From NCBI GenBank assembly GCA_024233005.1, contig JACKQE010000002.1:372001-436000 (forward strand): DNA of 64,000 nucleotides, written 5' to 3'. The position numbers were made by a program, and so were the translations under genes. This document shows positions 8,957 to 16,940 of the stretch, in pieces; position 1 is the stretch's first letter, and every line of letters begins with the position of its first letter. The notes under the pieces were generated by a model that did not search any database, had not been told where the DNA came from, and was given only the letters and a program-made list of their open reading frames with translations. The DNA is from Akkermansiaceae bacterium (GTDB lineage Bacteria > Verrucomicrobiota > Verrucomicrobiia > Verrucomicrobiales > DEV007).

Positions 8957-9955
8957 ATGGTGAAAAAACTTTGCAGACTTTTGTTGGCGGTGGCTTTGGG
9001 CGTTGGATCGGTGATGGGAAAGGCGGAAGAAAAGAAGGGCCAGCCGGTATACACCGATCCGGCCAAAACGGATGAAGACTTCCCCTTCCAAGGCGAATAC
9101 ACCGGCACGGTTGATGGGGGCAGGTTTGGTATCCAGGTCGTGGCCCTTGGCAAAGGGAAGTTCGATGCCGTGCTCTGTCCCGGAGGACTGCCCGGCGAAG
9201 GGTGGGACAAGAAAAAGAATCCCCGGGACAAGGTCCCCGGCACCAGGGAAGGGCGCACCGTCACCTTTGCCGGACAGGCCTTGGGAGGGAACCTTGCGGA
9301 CGGAACCTTCTCCGTGATGGGGGACGGAAAAGTCCGGGGAACCCTTGCCAAAGTGGTCCGGCAAAGTCCGACCATGGGTGCGGTGGCTCCGGACGGCGCG
9401 GTGGTCCTGTTTGATGTGGCGCGGGCCGAGGAGACAGTGAAAAATTTCAAGGGAGGGCAGTTGAATGAGCAGCGGCATCTCAAGGCCGGAGTCCTCAGCA
9501 ATCAGACCTTCGGCAGCGGGCATCTCCATGTCGAGTTTCTGCTTCCCTACATGCCCGAAGCACGGGGACAGGGCCGGGGCAACAGCGGATGTTATCTTCA
9601 GGGACGGTACGAGGTGCAGATGCTGGACAGCTTCGGTCTGACCGGCGAGAACAATGAGTGCGGCGGCATTTACACCATCGCCAAGCCTCTGGAAAATCTC
9701 TGTTACCCGCCTCTCAGTTGGCAGACGTATGACATCGATTTCACCGCCGCCACGTATGTTGACGGCAAGATGACCGTCCGTCCCAAGGTTACCGTGCGGC
9801 ACAACGGGGTCGTCGTGCAGGACCAGGTCGAACTGACCCACTCCACCACGGCGAGTCCTCTCAAAGAAGGTCCCGAGCCCGGGCCATTGCACCTCCAGAA
9901 CCACGGCAACCCGGTTTGCTACCGCAACATCTGGTTCGTTGAAAAGAAGGACTGA
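8957..9955 (+). CDS. Secreted DUF1080 (3-keto-disaccharide hydrolase family) protein
   Basis: The 332-residue protein starts at the Met at 8957, which opens a signal peptide (MVKKLCRLLLAVALGVGSVMGKA). The C-terminal half has the concanavalin-like DUF1080 fold: a block with FGSGHLHVEFLLPYMP, the NSGCYLQGRYEVQMLDSFG core and a terminal LHLQNHGNPVCYRNIWF. DUF1080 members include 3-keto-glycoside hydrolases acting on oxidised disaccharides, so this protein may cleave 3-keto-sugars in the periplasm. Residues 40-150 form an additional N-terminal beta-rich region of unknown role. It is divergent from the beta-propeller gene and probably shares its control region. Confidence 0.88.
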   Translation: MVKKLCRLLLAVALGVGSVMGKAEEKKGQPVYTDPAKTDEDFPFQGEYTGTVDGGRFGIQVVALGKGKFDAVLCPGGLPGEGWDKKKNPRDKVPGTREGRTVTFAGQALGGNLADGTFSVMGDGKVRGTLAKVVRQSPTMGAVAPDGAVVLFDVARAEETVKNFKGGQLNEQRHLKAGVLSNQTFGSGHLHVEFLLPYMPEARGQGRGNSGCYLQGRYEVQMLDSFGLTGENNECGGIYTIAKPLENLCYPPLSWQTYDIDFTAATYVDGKMTVRPKVTVRHNGVVVQDQVELTHSTTASPLKEGPEPGPLHLQNHGNPVCYRNIWFVEKKD

Positions 9956-10055
9956 GTCCGACTTGGTGGAATAAAAAGAGCAGGCTTCTCTGGAATTTTT
10001 CTTGACCATCATCGAAATTTCACGAAGGTGGCTAGGCCACTGTCCACCTGCCACC

Positions 10056-10874
10056 ATGAGGAATGCTCCTGCTGCCAAATTGCCGCCCCACTCCTTTGCG
10101 GCCGAACCCGTGCACGGACGACTGGCTAATCTCTGCCGGAAGGCCATCATTGATGGGGAATTTCATGCGGGAGAGCGTTTCCCTTCGGAACGGGAGCTGG
10201 CTGAGCGCTATTCCGTGAGCCGGGCCACGGCGAACAAGGTGCTCTCGACCCTGATTGCCGAAGGCCTGTTGGAATTCCAAAAAGGCATCGGGTCTCGGGT
10301 CCGCCGCCGCCGCACCTTGTTTGCTTCCCTGCGGGGCATGGAAAGCTTCACCAGCCACGCCTTGGAGCAAGGACTTGCGCCAAGCACGGAAGTGGCAATC
10401 TTCGAACACTGTTTCAGCGGCGCCCTGCCAGAGTCGGTCCGCTCCGGACTCGGTCTCACGGAAGCCAGCACCGAACCGGTGGTGTATGTGGAAAGGCTGC
10501 GACTCGCCGATGGCATTCCCCTGATCCTGGAGCATCGCTGGGTCCGTGAGAGTCTGGCTCCTGGGCTGACGCGCGAGGATGTGGCGGCTTCGTTTTACCG
10601 GACACTCGAGGAAAAGTACGGCCTCCCCATGACGGGAGAACGTCACACTGTCTCCGCCGTGCTGCTCGATCCCGCCACCACGGGGCGCTTCCATGAAACC
10701 GGTCCGCTGGTGGCGTTGCGGGTCGAAGGCACCGGTTTTGTCCAAGGCGGGATCCCGCTCTGGTACCAGCAGCTGTATTATCGGGGCGACCGCTACCAAC
10801 TGCACAATGAAACCCGGGGGCCGCTGGCATCTCCCGTGGAACTGCGTCTCCATGAGGAGCGGCGTTCGGCCTGA
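10056..10874 (+). CDS. GntR-family transcriptional regulator (HutC/UTRA type)
   Basis: The protein is about 272 residues from the Met at 10056. An in-frame Met 18 codons upstream is less likely. Residues about 15-85 form a winged helix-turn-helix with the GntR core ERFPSERELAERYSVSRATA followed by a wing with GIGSRV. The C-terminal domain is UTRA-like, with VVYVERLRLADGIPLILEHRWV and a final strand WYQQLYYRGDRYQ, the small-molecule sensor of HutC-type regulators. It directly precedes the MmsA/IolA-type dehydrogenase by 14 bases on the same strand, so it most likely controls the downstream catabolic block in response to a sugar or carboxylic-acid intermediate. Confidence 0.88.
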   Translation: MRNAPAAKLPPHSFAAEPVHGRLANLCRKAIIDGEFHAGERFPSERELAERYSVSRATANKVLSTLIAEGLLEFQKGIGSRVRRRRTLFASLRGMESFTSHALEQGLAPSTEVAIFEHCFSGALPESVRSGLGLTEASTEPVVYVERLRLADGIPLILEHRWVRESLAPGLTREDVAASFYRTLEEKYGLPMTGERHTVSAVLLDPATTGRFHETGPLVALRVEGTGFVQGGIPLWYQQLYYRGDRYQLHNETRGPLASPVELRLHEERRSA

Positions 10875-10888
10875 TAAATCCAACCATC

Positions 10889-12289
10889 ATGAACACCCTC
10901 GAAGTCATTTCCCCCCTCACCGGCTCTCCACTGGGGAACATTGCGGTCGCCGATGCTGCGGCCGTGGATGCCTCCGTACAACGGGCGGCGGAGGCGTTCC
11001 AAACCTGGAGTCTGACTCCTGTCAAGGAACGGGTCCAACCTCTTTTCCGCTTCAAGCAGTTGGTGGAAAAAAACCTCCGGGAACTTTCCGAACTGGTCAC
11101 TGCCGAGAACGGCAAGACCGTCGAGGAGTCCGAAGCTGGCATCCGCAAAGGCTTGGAAGTGGTCGAATTCGCGGCCGCGATTCCGATGATCGCGCGGGGC
11201 GGAAAATTGGAGGTGAGCCGGGGGGTCGATTGTTACAGCCGCAGTTATCCCCTCGGAGTGGTCGCCGGCATCACTCCCTTCAATTTTCCCGCGATGGTGC
11301 CTCTCTGGATGTTTCCGATCGCCATCGCGACCGGAAACACGTTCCTGCTCAAGCCTTCCGAGCAGGTGCCGCTGACCCCGGTCCGCTTGGGGGAGCTACT
11401 CCTCGAGGCCGGTCTGCCGGAACAGGTCTTCCAAGTGGTGCAGGGTGACCGTGGGACCGTCGAGGCCCTGCTCGATCATCCGGGGATCGCCGCGGCGGCT
11501 TTTGTCGGCTCCACTAACGTGGCCAGACAGGTCTATGCTCGTGGCATTGCGGCTGGGAAGCGAATGCTTTGCCTGGGGGGGGCCAAAAACCACCTCATCG
11601 TGGTGCCGGATGCGGACCCGGAAATCACCGCGAAAAATGTGGTCTCCTCGGCGACCGGATGTGCCGGACAGCGCTGCATGGCCGCGAGTGTGCTTATCAC
11701 GGTGGGAAACTGCGACGCCGTGATGCGTGCCATCGCAGCGGAAATGCGGGCGGTCGTTCCCGGAAAAAATCTCGGAGCCATCATCAGTGGGACGGCGAAA
11801 GCGCGCATCGAGGGTTTTATCGACCGCGCCGAGGCCGCCGGAGCAAGAATCACAGTGGATGGCCGCGGGACGGTCGTCCAGGGCAGAGAGGGGGGATTCT
11901 ATGTTGGTCCCACTCTGATCGAAGGGCTGGATGTGGGCAACGAGTGTGCCTCTGATGAGATTTTTGGCCCCGTGCTGACCGTGCTCCACGTCGACACTCT
12001 CGATGAAGCCCTCGCGATCGAAAACGCCAATCCCTACGGGAACGCCGCATCGATCTACACTTCCAGCGGAGCCACCGCCCGCTACTTTGAGGAGCGGGCC
12101 AGTGCCGGCATGATCGGTGTGAATATTGGAGTTCCTGTTCCTCGCGAACCGTTTGCCTTCGGCGGCTGGAATGAATCGAAATTTGGCATCGGCGACATCA
12201 CGGGCGAGGACGGCATCCGGTTTTGGACGAAGGAGAAAAAAATCACGCAGAAGTGGACTGCTTCCGCTTCCCAAAACTGGATGTCATAA
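10889..12289 (+). CDS. mmsA: CoA-acylating methylmalonate/malonate-semialdehyde dehydrogenase
   Basis: The 466-residue aldehyde dehydrogenase matches the MmsA/IolA subgroup. It has AGITPFNFPAMVPLWMFPIA, the catalytic Cys in ATGCAGQRCMAASV, and a C-terminal FAFGGWNESKFGIGDITGEDGIRFWTK. This subgroup oxidises methylmalonate or malonate semialdehyde to propionyl- or acetyl-CoA using NAD and CoA, with loss of CO2. It lacks the conserved glutamate of ordinary ALDHs; the corresponding text reads LGGAKNHLIV, as in the family. It works in valine or inositol breakdown in other bacteria. Here it is the first enzyme after the GntR gene and precedes a zinc-type dehydrogenase by four bases. Confidence 0.9.
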   Translation: MNTLEVISPLTGSPLGNIAVADAAAVDASVQRAAEAFQTWSLTPVKERVQPLFRFKQLVEKNLRELSELVTAENGKTVEESEAGIRKGLEVVEFAAAIPMIARGGKLEVSRGVDCYSRSYPLGVVAGITPFNFPAMVPLWMFPIAIATGNTFLLKPSEQVPLTPVRLGELLLEAGLPEQVFQVVQGDRGTVEALLDHPGIAAAAFVGSTNVARQVYARGIAAGKRMLCLGGAKNHLIVVPDADPEITAKNVVSSATGCAGQRCMAASVLITVGNCDAVMRAIAAEMRAVVPGKNLGAIISGTAKARIEGFIDRAEAAGARITVDGRGTVVQGREGGFYVGPTLIEGLDVGNECASDEIFGPVLTVLHVDTLDEALAIENANPYGNAASIYTSSGATARYFEERASAGMIGVNIGVPVPREPFAFGGWNESKFGIGDITGEDGIRFWTKEKKITQKWTASASQNWMS

Positions 12290-12293
12290 AGTC

Positions 12294-13343
12294 ATGAGAG
12301 CCGCCGTCTACAAAGGAAAAGAGGTGCTGGATGTCGAAGAGGTCGCCGATCCAGCCTTGGACGATGGCGAAGTGCTGCTTCGGATTCATGCCTGCTCGGT
12401 CTGTGGCACTGACCTCCGCACCTACCGGCACGGAGACAAGAAGATCATCCCGCCGCGCATTCTCGGGCACGAGTTCTGCGCCACGGTGGTCGAATCGCGC
12501 GCGCCCGATGCGAACGTCACGGTCGGGGATCGGGTGGTCATGTACATCGTGATCGTCAGCGAGCGCGATCGGTATGTGGAAATGGGCCGGGAAAACCTGA
12601 CCGCCCATCGCACCACGATGAGCTATCACCACGACGGAGCCTTTGCCCCACTGATGAAAGTGCCGGCTCTCGCGGTGCGGCAGGGAAACCTTTTCAAGGT
12701 CACCTCCGACATTCCCAACGACCAGATGTCGCTCGCCGAACCGCTCGGCTGCTGTATGAACGCCCACTCACGGCTCGGGATCGGGCTGAAGGATACCGTT
12801 GCCGTGATCGGCGCCGGGCCCATCGGGATCATGCACGCCTGTCTCGCCCGGCTTCAAGGCGCGCAAAAGGTTTTCGTGTTGGACAACAATCCCGCCAGGC
12901 TGGAAATGGCGAAACGTTTCGACATCGATGGCGTGGCGCTGGTCCGGGAAGACGGTGGGCATCGTGACGAGATCCGCGAGTGGACCGATGGCTTCGGAGC
13001 TGACGTCGTGATCACCGCCGTCAGCGCGGCTGCCGCGCAGAACGATGCCCTCGAGATTGCGGCCAAAGCCGGGCGGGTAAATTTTTTCGCCGGTCTGCCC
13101 AAGTCGAATCCGATCGCACCGCTCGATGTGAACCAGATTCATTACAAGGAACTCGTCGTCAGCGGCAGCTACTCGGAAAAGAAGAGCGATTTCCAAGCCG
13201 CCTTCGCGTTGCTCCACAGCGGAAGATTTCCGGCTGACAGGATCATTACCCATCATCTCCCCCTGGACCGTGTGACCGAGGCCTTCCCGCTGATGGAATC
13301 CGGAGAGGCGCTCAAGGTTTGCATCGAGCCAGCCAGCCGGTGA
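12294..13343 (+). CDS. Zinc-type medium-chain alcohol/polyol dehydrogenase lacking the structural zinc cysteines
   Basis: This is a 349-residue medium-chain dehydrogenase/reductase; the Met at 12294 gives a normal N-terminus (MRAAVYKGKEVLDVEEV) and the longer frame inside the previous gene is spurious. The catalytic zinc residues are present (Cys in CSVCGTDLRTYRHG, GHEFC, and an acidic residue at SLAEPLGCC). A Rossmann motif follows (VAVIGAGPIGIMHACLARL, then acidic VLDNNP for NAD). The loop that normally carries four Cys for structural zinc reads YIVIVSERDRYVEMGRENL, with no cysteine. Homologues oxidise sugar alcohols, threonine or sugar acids. It follows mmsA by four bases, suggesting one transcript. 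Confidence 0.86.
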   Translation: MRAAVYKGKEVLDVEEVADPALDDGEVLLRIHACSVCGTDLRTYRHGDKKIIPPRILGHEFCATVVESRAPDANVTVGDRVVMYIVIVSERDRYVEMGRENLTAHRTTMSYHHDGAFAPLMKVPALAVRQGNLFKVTSDIPNDQMSLAEPLGCCMNAHSRLGIGLKDTVAVIGAGPIGIMHACLARLQGAQKVFVLDNNPARLEMAKRFDIDGVALVREDGGHRDEIREWTDGFGADVVITAVSAAAAQNDALEIAAKAGRVNFFAGLPKSNPIAPLDVNQIHYKELVVSGSYSEKKSDFQAAFALLHSGRFPADRIITHHLPLDRVTEAFPLMESGEALKVCIEPASR

Positions 13344-13748
13344 TCCAACCCTGTGGACTTGACTATGAAACTTCCTTGGACCGGAAACCTTGCGATTCTG
13401 CGAGTCTTCAACAACCAAGAAGGAACGGAAGTCCATCCAAAAGGGGGGCGATCAATGATGACCCGCTTCCCTCCAACAGCGTTCCAGTGGAAGTGGAAAA
13501 ACAACCGACCTCACTGCTCGGCGCCCGGCGGGATGGCAAGGATGCAAAGGCTTCTGGGAAATTCCCGCTCGGGGAAGTTGCGGTCGATGGAGCTGGACGG
13601 ATCACTCCCCTGCTTCTCGCATTCGGATCCGATCCATGGGCGAAGGAGCGGACTGTCCGATCTGAGTGCCCATTGCAGCGCGGATTCCCGGGCGGACAAG
13701 ATGCCGGTGAAGGGTTTTCCCGCGAAGTGACCCAAGTTTTTTTTCGCC
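13344..13748. other. 405-base intergenic stretch, no supported gene
   Basis: Short open frames exist on both strands here, but none has recognisable domains, a good start or family-like composition. No clear terminator hairpin or operator was recognised. It separates the zinc-type dehydrogenase from the second aldehyde dehydrogenase, so the downstream genes may have their own promoter. Confidence 0.5.
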
Positions 13749-15191
13749 ATGATTCACTGCCGCCTTCTCATTGATGGTCAATCCGTCGCCGCTTCGGACG
13801 CTGGGATTTACGAGGTTTTCTCTCCGGCAAATGGTGAGATCGTGGGGCAGGCCGCAGCGGCCACGATTGATGATGTCAATCGGGCTGTCGCGGGCGCGAA
13901 AAAGGCATTCGCCGCCTGGTCAAAAGAGACTGCCTGGGATCGGGAAACGATCCTTCGCAAGGCGACCGCGCACGTCCGATCCAAGGCGGCCGAGATTGGA
14001 AGACTGATGGCGCTGGAACAGGGAAAGCCGCTCAATCAATCGGTCGGCGAAGTGTCGTCGTCCTGTGACATGATTGACTATTACGCAGCCGAAGGGGTCC
14101 GAATCGAGGGGACGATCAACCCAACCGAGAAGTCGGGCTATCATTCCTGGGTCACCTATCAACCTGTCGGCGTGTGCGTGGCGATCTCGCCATGGAATTA
14201 TCCCGTCGCTCTGCTGGCGTGGAAACTAGGTCCGGCCTTGGCGGCGGGTTGCACCATGGTGGTGAAACCTTCGCCAGTGACGCCGCTGTGCGCGACCGCC
14301 TTTGGCGAAGCGCTGATCGAGGGCGGTATTCCGGCGGGAGTGATCCAGGTCGTCACCGGCCCCGGCCCGGAATTGGGCGACATGCTGGTGAAGCATCCCG
14401 ACGTCAAAAAAGTGGCCATGACGGGATCGTCGGCCGTGGGCAAACGCCTTCTTGAAAGCTGCGCGCCGCAGTTGAAAAAGGTGACTCTCGAACTCGGTGG
14501 TCATTGTCCCGCCATCGTCTGCGCCGACGCTGATCTGGATCTCGCCGCCCAGGTGATCGCCTACAAAGGCTTCCGCAACGGCGGACAGTCCTGCAGTTCG
14601 GTGAACCGGGTGTATGCGCACCGGTCGGTCCATGACGGGTTGGTCTCCAAACTGAGAGGACATGCCCAGCGCATGACCCTGGGGGATGGCATCACCGATC
14701 CCTCCGTCGACAACGGTCCCATGGCCACGGCGGAGGCGCGGGCCAGGGTGGAAGCGCACGTGGCCGACGCCCTGGCCCATGGGGCCACCCTCATTTGTGG
14801 CGGCACACGGCCCGGGGGAGACATCTTTGCCAAAGGAAACTACTATCTACCCACCATCCTCACCGGGGTGACTCCGGAAATGCGGATGATGCGGGAGGAA
14901 ACCTTCGGTCCGGTGGTTCCAGTGGCGGCGTTTGATGATCCCGATGACGCGGTGAATCTGGCCAACAGCACTCCCTGGGGCCTTGTCTCCTACCTGTTCA
15001 CCCGGGATTTGGCGACCACCTTCCGCGCCAGCGAAGCCCTCGAATCCGGCACCATTTGTGTGAATCACGGCGCGGTCAACACGCCCTATGGTCCCTACGA
15101 AGGATGGGGCGACAGTGGTTACGGTCTTGAACTGTCGCGGAAGTCCATTTTCGAGTATCTCAAAACCAAACACATCAAACTGGCTCTCTGA
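13749..15191 (+). CDS. NAD(P)-dependent succinate-semialdehyde-type aldehyde dehydrogenase
   Basis: The 480-residue protein is an ordinary ALDH. It has the VCVAISPWNYPVALLAWKLGPALAAGC block, the NAD-binding GSSAVGKRLLE, the general-base Glu in VTLELGGHCPAIV, the catalytic Cys in NGGQSCSSVNRVYAH, and the EETFGPVVPV and ESGTICVNHGAVNTPYGPYEGWGDSGYG ends. These fit the succinate-semialdehyde/glycolaldehyde/lactaldehyde dehydrogenase group. It would oxidise an aldehyde to an acid in the cytoplasm. The next gene, a class II aldolase, starts one base after this stop, so aldol cleavage and aldehyde oxidation are probably coupled. The precise aldehyde is not determined. Confidence 0.88.
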   Translation: MIHCRLLIDGQSVAASDAGIYEVFSPANGEIVGQAAAATIDDVNRAVAGAKKAFAAWSKETAWDRETILRKATAHVRSKAAEIGRLMALEQGKPLNQSVGEVSSSCDMIDYYAAEGVRIEGTINPTEKSGYHSWVTYQPVGVCVAISPWNYPVALLAWKLGPALAAGCTMVVKPSPVTPLCATAFGEALIEGGIPAGVIQVVTGPGPELGDMLVKHPDVKKVAMTGSSAVGKRLLESCAPQLKKVTLELGGHCPAIVCADADLDLAAQVIAYKGFRNGGQSCSSVNRVYAHRSVHDGLVSKLRGHAQRMTLGDGITDPSVDNGPMATAEARARVEAHVADALAHGATLICGGTRPGGDIFAKGNYYLPTILTGVTPEMRMMREETFGPVVPVAAFDDPDDAVNLANSTPWGLVSYLFTRDLATTFRASEALESGTICVNHGAVNTPYGPYEGWGDSGYGLELSRKSIFEYLKTKHIKLAL

Positions 15192-15192
15192 C

Positions 15193-16170
15193 ATGCTCCT
15201 TACCCCGGATCAAACCCGTCACCTGTATGAGCATGCCGCTCTTCACCACTACGCGGTTCTGGCGGTCAATGCCGACAGTCCTGCGGCGGTCACCGATTGT
15301 CTCATCGCCGCCGCGGAATGCGGGGCTCCGCTCGTCATCGAGACCAGTCTCTGGCAGCTCACTGGCCACAGCTACGGAGCGGGCGATGCCTGTCTCGGCC
15401 TGGATCGGTATCTTGCAGAGCTTCGCCTGATGGCCACTAGCAAGCGTTTCCAGTCGGTCCCGGTGGTGTTTCACACCGACCACATCAAAGGCCCTGAAAC
15501 TGTCCGCATTTTGGAGCATGCCATCCGGTCCGGGGCTTCCAGTGTGTCTTTGGATTCCTCCGAACTGGAACCGCAGGAGAACATCTCCTTGATGAGCGGC
15601 TTGTGCGCCTATGCGGAAACCACCGGGCTGCCGGTGACATTGGAAATGGAAGCCGGTGTCGATGATGGCGTGACCGGCCTGGACGAGACCCGGGCTCTCT
15701 TTGGAGAGGTGGAGCGACGACATCCCGAACGTCTGGCTCTCTGGGCACCCGGAGTGGGGACGCGGCATGGACTGGACGCCGACCTAGGAGGCTTCAGTCC
15801 GGAGGCGGTGCGCCAACACCAACGATTGGCCTCCGACTTGGCCGGCCGACCGATCGGCATCGCTCTCCACGGATCCTCCGGACTGGGCCGGGGGCAACTC
15901 CAGGACGCCGTGGCTGCCGGCGTGACCAAGGTCAACTGGTCGAGCGAGTCGCTGCTGATCCGCTCCCAGGCCGCCAGAGCCTATTTCGCGGAGAACGGGG
16001 CCGCTCTGGAGAAAAGCGCTCCCGGCTTTAAGGCGGCGGCCATGGACCATGGATTGCAATCCTTCATCTCCCAACGTTATGTGCCAAAGGTGGTCGAAAG
16101 AATGCAAGTGCTGCTCGGTTCCGCTCCGCTTCCCGTTGACTTTGGCTCTGCCGGTGGCAATCTTGGGTGA
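15193..16170 (+). CDS. Class II (zinc) fructose-bisphosphate-type aldolase
   Basis: The protein is 325 residues from the ATG at 15193, just after the preceding stop; the longer upstream frame lies inside the dehydrogenase gene. Class II aldolase marks are visible: VVFHTDHIKG (catalytic Asp and zinc His), VTLEMEAG, a second zinc His in GVGTRHG, the third in IALHGSSGLG, and the phosphate-binding segments around HGSSG and KVNWSSESL. The family includes fructose-bisphosphate, tagatose-bisphosphate and 5-dehydro-2-deoxy-phosphogluconate (IolJ) aldolases. The neighbouring MmsA/IolA-type dehydrogenase makes an IolJ-like reaction (release of malonate semialdehyde) plausible. The next gene overlaps this stop by four bases. 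Confidence 0.86.
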   Translation: MLLTPDQTRHLYEHAALHHYAVLAVNADSPAAVTDCLIAAAECGAPLVIETSLWQLTGHSYGAGDACLGLDRYLAELRLMATSKRFQSVPVVFHTDHIKGPETVRILEHAIRSGASSVSLDSSELEPQENISLMSGLCAYAETTGLPVTLEMEAGVDDGVTGLDETRALFGEVERRHPERLALWAPGVGTRHGLDADLGGFSPEAVRQHQRLASDLAGRPIGIALHGSSGLGRGQLQDAVAAGVTKVNWSSESLLIRSQAARAYFAENGAALEKSAPGFKAAAMDHGLQSFISQRYVPKVVERMQVLLGSAPLPVDFGSAGGNLG

Positions 16171-16880
16171 GGCTTTGGGGAGCGTGGACTCTGGAACTCA
16201 CTATTTTGAAAACCTCTCCTTACCTGCCCTTTTCCCTGCTCTTGGGTTTTCTGTTCGCCGCAGTGCCATGGTCGTTTTCCTGGGCTCAAAGTTCGGCCCA
16301 CGGCTGGGTGACCAAGGCGGCCGATTGGCAAAAGCTCAAGGCAGGCAAAACCATTTTTCTCAATACTCCTGAAGAGGCTCTGAAGAGCAAGCCCACCGAA
16401 ACCGCCGCGATTCTGGTGGACAGTCCTCCCCATGAAGTTTGGGCCGTCATTGCCGACAAAGAGGGCGCGCCCAAGTTCATCAAGGGCCTCAAAAGCGCCA
16501 AAGTCCTGAAACGGGGGCCCGGTTACGAGTTGGTCGAGCAGAAGATGACCGTCGGCCTGATCAAAGTGACGTACGTTCTCAAGGACGTCTCGGAGCCTCC
16601 CGATACGGTGAAATTCAGCCGCCACAGTGGGGACATGAAAGAAATTGACGGGTTCTGGAAGTTTTACCCGGTGGACGGAGGCACCCAAACCCTGGTCGTC
16701 TACCGTCTCGGTTTGAAGCCTGGCATGGGAATTCCGGACCTGTTCGTTCACAGTTCGTTGAAAACGAGCCTTCCGGAGGCATTGCGGGATGTGAAGGGAG
16801 AAGTCGCCCGCAGGCGGGCTCACGATCCGGAATCCTCCAAAAAGCCCTCCGTGTTAAAACCCTTGAAGTCCCATAAGTAG
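16167..16880 (+). CDS. Exported SRPBCC/START-like lipid-binding-fold protein
   Basis: This 237-residue frame begins with a GTG that overlaps the aldolase stop (GTGA). An in-frame TTG at 16206 would give a more typical signal peptide (KTSPYLPFSLLLGFLFAAVPWSFSWAQ), so the start is uncertain. The mature part has the SRPBCC layout: AAILVDSPPHEVWAVIADKEGAPKFIKGLKSAKVLKR, central strands YELVEQKMTVGLIKVTYVL and a C-terminal long helix. Such folds bind hydrophobic ligands or catalyse cyclisation. There is no obvious catalytic residue set. It may be co-transcribed with the aldolase but its link to the pathway is unclear. The C-terminus is basic and lysine-rich. Confidence 0.75.
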   Translation: MRLWGAWTLELTILKTSPYLPFSLLLGFLFAAVPWSFSWAQSSAHGWVTKAADWQKLKAGKTIFLNTPEEALKSKPTETAAILVDSPPHEVWAVIADKEGAPKFIKGLKSAKVLKRGPGYELVEQKMTVGLIKVTYVLKDVSEPPDTVKFSRHSGDMKEIDGFWKFYPVDGGTQTLVVYRLGLKPGMGIPDLFVHSSLKTSLPEALRDVKGEVARRRAHDPESSKKPSVLKPLKSHK

Positions 16881-16899
16881 GTGCTATTCGGCCCCTAGT

Positions 16900-16926
16900 G
16901 GTCCCGGTTTGACCCAAGGGACCGGG
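16900..16926. terminator. Possible bidirectional hairpin between converging genes
   Basis: Two overlapping 6-base inverted repeats lie here: GGTCCC (16900-16905) with GGGACC (16918-16923), and CCCGGT (16903-16908) with ACCGGG (16921-16926). They sit between the stops of the SRPBCC gene and the converging DUF1501 gene. No T-tract follows on either strand, so Rho-independent function is doubtful. Confidence 0.25.
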
Positions 16927-16940
16927 CAATCACCGGAGAT

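Noticed and set aside
13353..13730. Possible small gene in the 13344-13748 gap
   Set aside because: Frames on both strands have no family signature, weak starts and composition unlike neighbouring genes.
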